Below are positions 48,228-57,047 of a DNA stretch of 64,000 bases, one piece after another. The first letter of the stretch is position 1; the number at the start of each line of letters is the position of its first letter. Under the pieces are notes generated by a model that had not been told where the DNA came from, did no database searches, and saw only the letters and a list, made by a program, of their open reading frames with translations. The position numbers and the translations under genes were made by a program. The DNA is from Dyella amyloliquefaciens. GTDB lineage: Bacteria > Pseudomonadota > Gammaproteobacteria > Xanthomonadales > Rhodanobacteraceae. The DNA is taken from positions 558,001 to 622,000 of the forward strand of contig NZ_SAYT01000007.1 in assembly GCF_004296575.1 (NCBI RefSeq), in the 5' to 3' direction.

Positions 48228-48442
48228 TAGCTCGGGCTGAAATTCGCAACATGACTGATGGCCTATAAAGCTGAACGAGTGTTCGGGCCAGGCCGGGCCC
48301 TCCCGGTGACGCTTAGCTTCCCCCTCGGGGCGTCGGACTGGCAGAAGCGGTCATCAGCCATCGCGGGTGACAGGCATCACCTCGTGTCGCGTGGGGTATC
48401 GCCATGGTTCAATGACGCCATCGACCCACAGGAAGGCACTCC

Positions 48443-49228
48443 ATGGATGTCGGTCTGACCGGACGCGTCGTTGTCATCACCGGCGCAAGCAAGGGGATTG
48501 GCCTGGCGTGTGCGAAAGCGTTCGCGCGCGAAGGCGCCAAGGTGGTCGGCGTGTCGCGTGACCTTGGCCACCTGCACGCTGCGCAGCGGGAGCTCCAGCA
48601 GGAAGGACTGCATCTGGATATCGCGGCGGCGGACCTGCGCGACAGCGTGGCGGCGCAGATGGTCGTCGAGTACATCGAGAACGCATTCGGCCCGATCGAC
48701 GTGCTGGTCAACTGCGCCGGCGCCGCCAAACGCACGCCCATCCACGAGCTGCATGCGGACGCCATGCAGGCGGCGATGCAGGCGAAGTACTTCACTTATA
48801 TGCACATCACCGATCCGGTGATCCGCCACATGGCGGCGCGTGGCCGCGGCAGCATCGTCAACGTGGTCGGGCAGGGCGGCAAGCAGGCCAATCCCATCCA
48901 TATTGGCGGTGGTGCCGCCAATGCCGCCTTGATGCTCGCTTCGGTCGGTTATGCCAATGCCTATGCCGCGAAGGGCGTGCGGGTGAACGTGATCAATCCG
49001 GGCATGACGAACACGGGGCGGGTGCAGGAGGGTCTCAGCGCATCGTCACGCGCCAGCGGTCGGTCCTCAGACGAAGTGCTTGCCGAACAACTGGCGGAAA
49101 TCCCCATGGGACGCATGGCCGAGCCCGAAGAAGTGGCCGACGTCGCCGTGTTCCTTGCATCGCCGCGAGCCAGTTATGTCACGGGCGCGGTGATTCCGAT
49201 GGATGGTGGAAAATCGAGCGTGATCTGA
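48443..49228 (+). CDS. Divergent short-chain dehydrogenase/reductase without the catalytic triad
   Basis: A 261-residue SDR-fold protein. The cofactor part is intact: VVITGASKGIG (TGxxxGxG, residues 12-20) and NCAGAA at 90-95. The SDR catalytic Ser-Tyr-Lys are not present: by spacing from NVV, Ser is Gly143, Tyr is Gly156 and Lys is Asn160, in PIHIGGGAANAALML. The rest of the fold (GVRVNVINPGMTNTGRV; AEPEEVADVAVFLASPRASYVTGAVIPMDGG) is well conserved, which argues against a decaying gene. It may bind NAD(P) for another chemistry or act as a binding protein. The start ATG has AGGAAGG upstream. Function unknown. Confidence 0.85.
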   Translation: MDVGLTGRVVVITGASKGIGLACAKAFAREGAKVVGVSRDLGHLHAAQRELQQEGLHLDIAAADLRDSVAAQMVVEYIENAFGPIDVLVNCAGAAKRTPIHELHADAMQAAMQAKYFTYMHITDPVIRHMAARGRGSIVNVVGQGGKQANPIHIGGGAANAALMLASVGYANAYAAKGVRVNVINPGMTNTGRVQEGLSASSRASGRSSDEVLAEQLAEIPMGRMAEPEEVADVAVFLASPRASYVTGAVIPMDGGKSSVI

Positions 49229-49730
49229 TCTTCGTTGCATGGCATCAAGCCGTACGCGTACGGGGCATCGCGAGCTGACATGTGGGGGCAGGTACTGATG
49301 ACAGTGCAGTCCGGGCAACACGAGTCGAGCCAGCCAAGCAGTCACGCATTCGCGGACTGCGATTCACGTTTCTTTTATCCCGCTTTTTTAATCGTCTGCC
49401 GACAAGTGGCGGTGTCCTGATGCGCGTGCGCGGAAAGGACTTGCGTGCTGGCCCGAGCCACGCCGCCGACAATCTCAATGAAGCCGGGGGAAGTGATGCA
49501 CCGCACAGCGGATGACTGCAGCACCCACGGAAACTTGATCTTCGAAGGTGTCGCCGACGGTCGTGTCGGGTTCGTCGCAACTGCACGGCAAGGATCATCG
49601 AGCACGGGCTCGACGACACGAAGGAGGCACGACGCCGTTTCATCGGCGTGCGTAGAAGTGCGGGGCGTCAAGCTCGCGAAGCCGCGCGAACACTCCGTGG
49701 CCCTCCGCTACTGACCCAAGGAAACATTCC
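49229..49730. other. 502-bp gap upstream of the cellulose operon
   Basis: No convincing gene. It holds a perfect 14-bp palindrome CCGTACG-CGTACGG (49250-49263) and a T-rich patch TTTCTTTTATCCCGCTTTTTT (described: 49370-49391). Short open frames here have no ribosome site or family features. The bcs promoter and any c-di-GMP- or FleQ-type control site should lie here, but I could not identify one. No GEMM riboswitch core was seen. Confidence 0.5.
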
Positions 49731-52046
49731 ATGCGGTTCTCTCCTCATGCTTGTTTGGGTTTCGCTCTCCTGGGCTGGTGCATTGGGCTGGGTGCCCAGG
49801 CGTCGCCGCCACAGGACACCACGCGCGAGAGCACGCCCGCGTCGCATGGCACCGAACAGGTTGTACCTGCAGGTTCGATAGCGCCGCCGGCGACCGCCGA
49901 TGTCATCGCGAGCCAGGGCACGATGGCCGTCCAGTCGCGCGACCTCTCGATGGGCCAGATGGGAGCGTACGGCGGCATCAAGTTGCGCGGCCTCGATCCC
50001 ACCAGCACCTTGAACGTTTCGGTCCGCAACGACGAGGTGGTGACCGGCGCGAAGCTCAAGCTGACCTATACGTACTCGCCTTCGCTCATCTACGAGCTGT
50101 CGCACCTCAAGGTGTACGTCAATGGCGAAGTGGTCGCGACGCTGCCGCTGGACAAGGATTCGGCAGGCCATCCGGTGACACGGGTGGTCGATCTCGACCC
50201 GCACCTGTTCACCGATTTCAATCGCGTCAGCGTGCAGATGATCGCGCACTACACGCTGGATCATTGCGAGGACCCTTATCACTCGGCCCTGTGGACCGAC
50301 ATCAGTCCCGACACCGTGCTGACGCTGACGACGTCGCGCATCGGTCTCCCCAACAGTCTCGCCTTGCTGCCGGCGCCGTTCTTCGATCGCCGTGACAATC
50401 GTCGCCTCACGCTTCCCTTCGTGCTTCCCGCGCAGGCGGATGCCGCCACGCTGCGTGCTGCGGGCGTGGTGTCGTCCTGGTTCGGTGCGCTGGCGGGCTG
50501 GCGTGGTGCGCGTTTCCCGGTGGCCTCCGCTCCGCCGCAGGATGCCAATGCAATCGCGTTCGCCCTGCCCAATGCGCATCCGGAAGGACTGATGCTGGGC
50601 GAGATCAAGGGACCCACCGTGATGGTGGTGCCCAACCCTGCCAGCCCGCCGGAATCGGGTCGCAAGCTGCTGGTCATCGCCGGGCGCGATACCAAGGAAC
50701 TGCAGCTGGCTGCCGAAGCGCTGGTGCTGGGGCAGGTCGGCATGTCGGGCGACCAGGCGCTCGTGAAGTCCGTGGACCTGGGACCGGAACGCAAGCCCTA
50801 TGACGCGCCCAACTGGGCGCCGGTGGATCGCCCCGTGGGTTTCAAGGAGCTGGTCACCGATCCGCAGCAGCTCGAAACCTCGGGGTTCAATCCGCAGCCG
50901 ATCCGGGTGGATGTGCGGCTGCCGCCCGACCTGTTCGCCTGGGCACGGCACAGCGTGCCGCTGGACGTTCGCTATCGCTACACCGCGCCGTCCAGCTACA
51001 ACGATTCGGTGATCAACATCGGCGTCAACGATCAGCTGCTGCGTTCGGTGCGCCTGCGTCCGGCCGATCCCTCGGGTGTCGAGCGACAGCTCAACGTGCC
51101 GTTGCTGTCCGGATCCGAAGCGCGCGGCACGGAAGAAGTCCGCGTGCCGGCGTTGGTCATCGGCGCCAACAACCAGTTCCAGTTCCAGTTCCACATGGAT
51201 TCGCAGAAGACGGGCTTGTGCGTCTCGACCGCCACCAACAGTGCGCGTGCTGCAATCGATCCCGATTCCAGCATCGACTTCAGCCAGTTCGTGCACTACA
51301 CGGCGATGCCAAACCTCGCGTTCTTCGCCGCCAGCGGTTTCCCGTTCACCCGCATGGCCGACCTCGCGGATACGGCGGTGGTGATGCCCGACAAGCCGGA
51401 CGCCAATGAAGTGGAAGCGATGCTCACCATGCTGGGACAGATGGGGCGATGGAGCGGGCTGCCAGCCTTGCGCGTGTCGGTCGTACCCGCGGGAGCCGCG
51501 GACAGCGTGCGGGATCGCGACCTGCTGGTGATCGGCACGGGGTCGGCCTCGGATCTGCTGGCGAAATGGGGCAAGGGCCTGCCCATGCTGATCGAGCGCA
51601 GCCAGAACGAACTCGCGCTGCGCGAGCGTTTCGGCGATCGCAGCCAGTCCGCGGGCGGTCCGATCGGCCGTGCAGCGATGAGCGTCAACGGGCCCACGGC
51701 TGCTTTCGTGGGTTTCCAGTCGCCTTACGCCAAGGGCAAGAGCGTGGTGGCGTTGTCGGCCAGTGGCTCGACGCAGCTTGGCGACCTGCTCGACATGCTG
51801 GCCGACGATGCCCGTGTGGGCGAGATACGGGGCGACCTGGCCGTGGTGCGGCAGAAATCCATCGTCTCGCTCTCGGTGGGCGATACCTATTACGTGGGCC
51901 ACCTGCCGTGGTACGCGTGGCTTTGGGTGCGGATTTCGCAGCATCCGGGGCTGATGGCGCTTGCGGGCATCCTGGCGGGCCTGTTCGTTGCACTCACCGT
52001 GTTCTGGGCGCTGGGACGCATCGCCGCCCGCCGCCTCGAAAGGTGA
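49731..52046 (+). CDS. bcsB: Cellulose synthase periplasmic subunit BcsB
   Basis: BcsB is the periplasmic, membrane-anchored partner of BcsA that guides the nascent glucan across the periplasm. The 771-residue product has a signal peptide (LGFALLGWCIGLGAQA), then the alternating carbohydrate-binding and flavodoxin-like domains of the family (YGGIKLRGLDPTSTLNVSVRNDE; HYTLDHCEDPYHSALWTDIS with the conserved HCEDP; GFVGFQSPYAKGKSVVAL-like end) and a C-terminal membrane helix (GLMALAGILAGLFVALTVFWAL). AAGGAA precedes the ATG. It is the first gene of the operon here, not the third as in E. coli, and is not next to bcsA. Confidence 0.96.
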   Translation: MRFSPHACLGFALLGWCIGLGAQASPPQDTTRESTPASHGTEQVVPAGSIAPPATADVIASQGTMAVQSRDLSMGQMGAYGGIKLRGLDPTSTLNVSVRNDEVVTGAKLKLTYTYSPSLIYELSHLKVYVNGEVVATLPLDKDSAGHPVTRVVDLDPHLFTDFNRVSVQMIAHYTLDHCEDPYHSALWTDISPDTVLTLTTSRIGLPNSLALLPAPFFDRRDNRRLTLPFVLPAQADAATLRAAGVVSSWFGALAGWRGARFPVASAPPQDANAIAFALPNAHPEGLMLGEIKGPTVMVVPNPASPPESGRKLLVIAGRDTKELQLAAEALVLGQVGMSGDQALVKSVDLGPERKPYDAPNWAPVDRPVGFKELVTDPQQLETSGFNPQPIRVDVRLPPDLFAWARHSVPLDVRYRYTAPSSYNDSVINIGVNDQLLRSVRLRPADPSGVERQLNVPLLSGSEARGTEEVRVPALVIGANNQFQFQFHMDSQKTGLCVSTATNSARAAIDPDSSIDFSQFVHYTAMPNLAFFAASGFPFTRMADLADTAVVMPDKPDANEVEAMLTMLGQMGRWSGLPALRVSVVPAGAADSVRDRDLLVIGTGSASDLLAKWGKGLPMLIERSQNELALRERFGDRSQSAGGPIGRAAMSVNGPTAAFVGFQSPYAKGKSVVALSASGSTQLGDLLDMLADDARVGEIRGDLAVVRQKSIVSLSVGDTYYVGHLPWYAWLWVRISQHPGLMALAGILAGLFVALTVFWALGRIAARRLER

Positions 52047-52049
52047 CCC

Positions 52050-53237
52050 GTGGCCCGCACTCCGATGCCCCTGCTACGCATGCTGTTGACCGCCGTTACG
52101 GTGCTGGCGTCCGGCGCCGCATCGGCGGGCACCTGCGCGTGGCCGGACTGGGACACGTTCAAGCAAGCCACGATGAGCCCGGACGGCCGCGTCATCGACC
52201 ACAGTTCGCCGCAGCAGATCACGGTATCGGAAGGGCAGGCCTATGCCTTGTTCTTCGCGCTCGTGGCCAATGACCGCAAGACTTTCGACCGCGTGCTGAA
52301 CTGGACGCAGAACAACCTGGCGCAGGGCGACCTCACGGCGCATCTGCCCGCGTGGATCTGGGGCCAGCATGAAGCGGGGAGTACGTCGGCTGAAGCCAAG
52401 GGCAAGACGCCTGCAGGCTGGGGCGTGCTCGACACCAATTCGGCATCGGATGCGGACCTTTGGATCGCCTATACCCTGATCGAGGCTGGTCGGCTCTGGC
52501 ACGAGCGCAGCTACACGGCGCTCGGCACCGTGCTCGCTCGAACCATCCTGGCGAAGGAAACCGAAACCCTGCCAGGGTTGGGACGTACCGTGCTGCCCGG
52601 GCCCGTCGGCTTCCGGCCGCAGGAGGGCGCGTGGCGGCTCAACCCTAGCTATGTTCCGCTGCAGGTGATGCAGCGCCTTGCCACGGCCTTGCCCGAGCAA
52701 AGCGAATGGACGGCCATACGCGACAGCTCGATCAAGGTCGTCACGGACACGGCGCCGCACGGTTTCTCTCCCGACTGGGTGATCTATCGCCGCGACAAGG
52801 GCTTCGGCCCGGATGAGCCGTCGAAGGCCGAGAGCGCATACAACGCGATCCGCGTGTACCTGTGGGCGGGCACGATGGCTGCGGATGCGCCATCGCGTGG
52901 CGCCGCGCTCGACGCCTTCCGTCCGTTGGCGGAGTTCGTGCAGGCGCATGGTTTTCCGCCGGAGCGCGTCGATACGCAGACCGGCGTCGCGGGTGCCAAC
53001 GCCGGCAACGCCGGCTTCTCCGCCGCGGTGGCGCCCTATCTCGCAGCGTTGGGCCGCAACGATCTGGCGCAGGCACAAGAGCAGCGCGTGCGTTCGCTCA
53101 CCGCGAAGGAGCCGCTGGGCTATTACAGCAGCGTGCTGGTGCTGTTCGGCCTTGGCTATCTTGATGGCCAGTATCGCTTCGATGCGAGCGGCGCCGTCAT
53201 TCCCGCCTGGACGTCGACATGTCCCGCGGCCCATTGA
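52050..53237 (+). CDS. bcsZ: Periplasmic endo-1,4-beta-glucanase BcsZ (GH8)
   Basis: BcsZ cleaves cellulose in the periplasm and is needed for proper export. The 395-residue product has a signal peptide (LLTAVTVLASGAASAG), WPDWDTFKQATMSPDGRVID, the catalytic Glu61 in TVSEGQAYALF and the aspartates of TNSASDADLWIAY (134, 136), all standard for GH8. It starts with GTG at 52050, 3 nt after the bcsB stop, or with ATG at 52065. Its last 19 bp overlap the first possible bcsC start, and its stop codon overlaps a second one (TGATG). Confidence 0.95.
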   Translation: MARTPMPLLRMLLTAVTVLASGAASAGTCAWPDWDTFKQATMSPDGRVIDHSSPQQITVSEGQAYALFFALVANDRKTFDRVLNWTQNNLAQGDLTAHLPAWIWGQHEAGSTSAEAKGKTPAGWGVLDTNSASDADLWIAYTLIEAGRLWHERSYTALGTVLARTILAKETETLPGLGRTVLPGPVGFRPQEGAWRLNPSYVPLQVMQRLATALPEQSEWTAIRDSSIKVVTDTAPHGFSPDWVIYRRDKGFGPDEPSKAESAYNAIRVYLWAGTMAADAPSRGAALDAFRPLAEFVQAHGFPPERVDTQTGVAGANAGNAGFSAAVAPYLAALGRNDLAQAQEQRVRSLTAKEPLGYYSSVLVLFGLGYLDGQYRFDASGAVIPAWTSTCPAAH

Positions 53238-56200
53238 TGGGGTGGCTCACACCGCTCGGTGTGTTGCTGATGATCGGCGGCGCGCCCGCGATCGTGCTCG
53301 CGCAGGATGCCGCGCCCAGCCCGCAGGTAAAGCAGCTGCTGGATTCGGCGCGGACCTGGCAGGCCAAGAGCCGCCCCGACATGGCGCGCGGCATCGTCGA
53401 GAAGATCCTGCTGATCGACCCCACGCAACCCGATGCGCTCGGGCTGCTGGGCCAGATCGAGCTGACGTCGAACCGGCCCGCGGAAGCTGGCAAGGTGCTG
53501 CAGCAGCTGCAGAAGAGTCATCCGAACCATCCGGCCACGCTGGAGCTGGCCGATGCGTACCGTCTTGCCACTACCGACAAGATGGCATTGGCCCAGGCGC
53601 GCCTGCTGGCACGCTCAGGCAAGTCGGACGAAGCGTGGCAGCGCATGCAGGCACTGTTTCCCCGCGGCGCACCCAGCGGTGCGGTGGCGCAGGACTACTA
53701 CCGCATCATGGCCGGCGCGACCGGCGGCCGTGATCGTGCGCTGGCCGAGTTGCGCCAGCGCATGGCACAGCATCCTGACGATCTCGGCCTCGCACTGACA
53801 CTGGCCGACCTGCTTACCGATCGCGCCGGCACGCGCATCGAAGGACTGCAGATCATCTATCGGGTCTACCAGCGGCCCGACAGCAATCGCGCACAGGCAC
53901 TCGAGCTGTGGCGGCGGGCGCTCAACAGTGCAGGGCAGGACGATCCGGCGTACTACGTCTGGTACCAGCGCTATCTCAAGGAAGTGCCGGATGACAGCAG
54001 CGCCAAGGAAGCCTTGGCGGCACTGGCCAAGAAGGGCGGTGCAACCTATGTCGCACCGCCTCCTGGTTCCGCCGCGGTGGCAGGAGAAGGTGGAGGCGCT
54101 CGCGCATCTTCCGAGTCCTCGGCATCGGCGCGACAGGGGGCGGCGCTGGGTGAGCAGGGTCTTGCACGCTTGCGCGAAGGCAAGCACGACGAGGCGCGCG
54201 CACTGTTCGCGCGTGCGTTGAAGCTCGATCCGGACAACGCTTCCAAATGGCGTGGCCTGATGGCGACGGCCACCTTCTGGGGCACGCTGTCGAAAGCGCG
54301 GACGGCCAACGCGCAGGGACACCCGGAGCAGGGCGAAGCACTTGCACGCGATGCGCTGCGCCAGCAGCCACACCAGGCCGATGCGAGCAAGGTGCTTGCC
54401 AGTGCGCTGATCGCGCAGAAGAAGTGGCCCGAGGCCGAAGCCGTGCTGCGTCCGATGGTGGAGGCGCCCAAGCCCGACGTCGATGCACTGGAGCTGCTGG
54501 TCAAGGTACTGATCGAAACGCATCGCACCGACGAAGTCGCGCCCCTGATCGACCAGGTCGCACAACGCTACCAGGGCTCGGGTCCGCAGATGGACGCGCT
54601 GCGGGCCCACCTGCTGTCGATCCAGGCCGACCAGTTGATCGCGGAAGAGAAGCGCGGCCCCGCCGTGCTCAAGCTCGAGCAGGCGGTGGGCCTCACGCCC
54701 AAAGATGCGTGGCTGCGTTACACGCTGGCGCGGCAGTACCGCGAGCTCGGCCTGCCTGCGCTGGGACGCGGCGTGATGGAAGACGGCCTGAAGGCCGCAC
54801 CGTCGCCGGACATGCGCTACGCGAGCGCGCTCTATCTCAATTCGCTGGACGACATCGACACGGCAAGCGCCGTGTTGGCCCAGGTGCCCGAAGCGGATCG
54901 CTCCGACGGCATGCGCTCGCTCGCGCGCAATCTCAAAGCCCAGCAGGATCTGCGCGATGCGCGGCAGCTTGCGGCACAGGGACGCCGTGCGGAGGCCGCG
55001 CAACGTCTGGATCGCATCGCCACCGAGGTGCAGGACGATCCGCAGATGCTGGCAAGCGTGGGTCGTGAATGGATCGCGCTCGGCGAACCGGACAAGGGCC
55101 TCAAGCTGGTGCGCGACTGGCTCGATGCGCATCCCGGCGATCCGGCCATCGGCGTTCGCCTCCGCTATGGCGAACTGCTGGCGGCCGCCAACCGCGATGA
55201 CCAGTTGCCTGCGTGGATTGCCGATGCGCGTGCGCGTCCGGGCGTGACCGCCGAACAGCAGGCCCAGTTCGACGACCAACTGTTGCGCCTTTCGTTGCGC
55301 AAGGCGGGCCGCCAGATTGACGCCGGTGATCTCGCCGGAGCGACGAACACGCTTGATGCGGTGCCCGCAGCCGGCAAGGAGGACCGTCGCTGGCTGCTGG
55401 CGCAGGCGGACCTGCGAGAGGCAAAGCGTGATTATCGCGGCGCGATGGATTCGGCCCGCGAAGTACTGGTGAAGCATCCCGGCGATCTCGACGCGCGCCT
55501 CACCATCGCCCGCATGCAGGAACGACTCGGACAACGCAAGGAAGCCGCGGAGACAGTGCGCCAGGTGCTGGCGGATACGCCACCCGACGACATCAGCACG
55601 CGGCTGGCGATCGCGCGCCGCTATACGGCGCAGGGACGCTCGAACGATGCGCTGGTGGTGGTCGATCCGCTTCACCAGCAATACCCGGACCGTTCCGATG
55701 TCACTCTGCAGCGCGGCCGCATCGCGCAGGCGCAGGGAGATTTCAACGACGCGGCCGACTACTACCGCACCGCCCAGACGCAGGAGCAGGGCGAGGGCGA
55801 ATCGCCGAGTCCGGAGGACGGCCTCACCTCGGCCGGGCGTGCGATGCAGGGCCTGGAGGATCGCCGCCAGGGGCAGGTGGCCACGGCGGTGATCCAGTCC
55901 AACGAATCGGGCAGCGATGGCATGTCGCGCCTTTACGCCACGGAGATACCGGTTTACGTGCGCATACCGGACGGCTATACCGGGCACTACTTCTTCCATG
56001 CCGATTCCGTGCTGCTCGATGCCGGGCGCCTGCCGGCGGATCAGTTCGATCCGGCGTACAAGTTCGGAAAGATCGCGGCGCTGGGCAATAGTGGCCTGGC
56101 GCCGACAACCCAGGACGATAAAGGCGTGGCGCTGGCGGCCGGTTACGACTTCAACGGCGTCGACAATACCTGGCGAGCGGACATCGGCACCTCGCCGCAG

Positions 56201-57019
56201 GGGTTCACCGTCACCAATGTGCTCGGCGGATTTTTCTACCGGCACGATTTCTACAGTTCATCGCTCTCGGCAGACGTCTCGCGCCGTCCGGTGACCAGCA
56301 GTCTGGTGTCCTACGCCGGCGTCAGGGATCCAGTCACCGGCGAAACCTGGGGCGGCGTGGTGCGAACCGGCGTCAACGTGCGCGGTGCGCAGGACGTGGG
56401 GCGCGTCACGCTGTTCGCATCCGTGGGATACGGCGCGTTGACCGGCCACAATGTGGAGACCAACCACGACTTCAAGATACGCACGGGCGTCGACTGGCCG
56501 GTGATGGTTCAACCCGACCAGCGCTTCAGCAGCGGCCTGGTCGTCAATTACTGGCGTTACGACAACAACCAGCATTTCTACACGTTTGGTAACGGCGGCT
56601 ATTACAGCCCCCAGAAATACGTCTCCATCTCCATCCCGCTGGACTGGACCGGCCGCCGCGGACGTTGGGCGTGGGAGCTGGAAGGTTCGGTGGGCAAGTC
56701 GTTCACGCGCGAAGACGAAGCGCCATTCTTCCCCACGCGCCCCGACCTGCAGCAGGCGGCCGTGGCACGCATGGATGCGGCCGATCTCGGCTCGCCGTAC
56801 TTCGGCACCGGCACGGGCGGCGGCTTCAGCTACACCGTGGCTGGCGCATTGGAGTATCGCCTCACTTCGCACTGGGTGGCGGGCACGCGCTTCAAGCTCG
56901 ACCGTTCACATGACTACGCCCCCAACCTTGGCACGATCTACCTGCGCTACTTCTTTGACGATCAGCGCATGCCAGTGCCTTATCCGCCCAACCCGGTCCA
57001 GCCGTATTCGGCCTACTGA
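53219..57019 (+). CDS. bcsC: Cellulose export protein BcsC
   Basis: BcsC forms the outer-membrane exit channel with a long periplasmic TPR scaffold. The 1,266-residue product has a signal peptide (GVLLMIGGAPAIVLAQDA), some 19 TPR-like helical repeats from residue 30 to about 900 (for example KPDVDALELLVKVL, PGDLDARLTIARMQERLG), and a C-terminal beta-barrel of about 330 residues with alternating aromatic strands ending LGTIYLRYFFDDQRMPVPYPPNPV. The start is either ATG 53219, which keeps a positively charged N-region, or ATG 53237, which overlaps the bcsZ stop. The position between bcsZ and bcsE is normal for the channel gene of the E. coli-type operon. Confidence 0.95.
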   Translation: MSRGPLMGWLTPLGVLLMIGGAPAIVLAQDAAPSPQVKQLLDSARTWQAKSRPDMARGIVEKILLIDPTQPDALGLLGQIELTSNRPAEAGKVLQQLQKSHPNHPATLELADAYRLATTDKMALAQARLLARSGKSDEAWQRMQALFPRGAPSGAVAQDYYRIMAGATGGRDRALAELRQRMAQHPDDLGLALTLADLLTDRAGTRIEGLQIIYRVYQRPDSNRAQALELWRRALNSAGQDDPAYYVWYQRYLKEVPDDSSAKEALAALAKKGGATYVAPPPGSAAVAGEGGGARASSESSASARQGAALGEQGLARLREGKHDEARALFARALKLDPDNASKWRGLMATATFWGTLSKARTANAQGHPEQGEALARDALRQQPHQADASKVLASALIAQKKWPEAEAVLRPMVEAPKPDVDALELLVKVLIETHRTDEVAPLIDQVAQRYQGSGPQMDALRAHLLSIQADQLIAEEKRGPAVLKLEQAVGLTPKDAWLRYTLARQYRELGLPALGRGVMEDGLKAAPSPDMRYASALYLNSLDDIDTASAVLAQVPEADRSDGMRSLARNLKAQQDLRDARQLAAQGRRAEAAQRLDRIATEVQDDPQMLASVGREWIALGEPDKGLKLVRDWLDAHPGDPAIGVRLRYGELLAAANRDDQLPAWIADARARPGVTAEQQAQFDDQLLRLSLRKAGRQIDAGDLAGATNTLDAVPAAGKEDRRWLLAQADLREAKRDYRGAMDSAREVLVKHPGDLDARLTIARMQERLGQRKEAAETVRQVLADTPPDDISTRLAIARRYTAQGRSNDALVVVDPLHQQYPDRSDVTLQRGRIAQAQGDFNDAADYYRTAQTQEQGEGESPSPEDGLTSAGRAMQGLEDRRQGQVATAVIQSNESGSDGMSRLYATEIPVYVRIPDGYTGHYFFHADSVLLDAGRLPADQFDPAYKFGKIAALGNSGLAPTTQDDKGVALAAGYDFNGVDNTWRADIGTSPQGFTVTNVLGGFFYRHDFYSSSLSADVSRRPVTSSLVSYAGVRDPVTGETWGGVVRTGVNVRGAQDVGRVTLFASVGYGALTGHNVETNHDFKIRTGVDWPVMVQPDQRFSSGLVVNYWRYDNNQHFYTFGNGGYYSPQKYVSISIPLDWTGRRGRWAWELEGSVGKSFTREDEAPFFPTRPDLQQAAVARMDAADLGSPYFGTGTGGGFSYTVAGALEYRLTSHWVAGTRFKLDRSHDYAPNLGTIYLRYFFDDQRMPVPYPPNPVQPYSAY

Positions 57020-57047
57020 ACCGCAGCCACTGGAAACCATCGTCGCG

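Noticed and set aside
49400-49480. Possible GEMM-type c-di-GMP riboswitch before bcsB
   Set aside because: The CACGCA...GGAAAGG-like words are present out of order and the conserved GEMM core and tetraloop receptor could not be placed.
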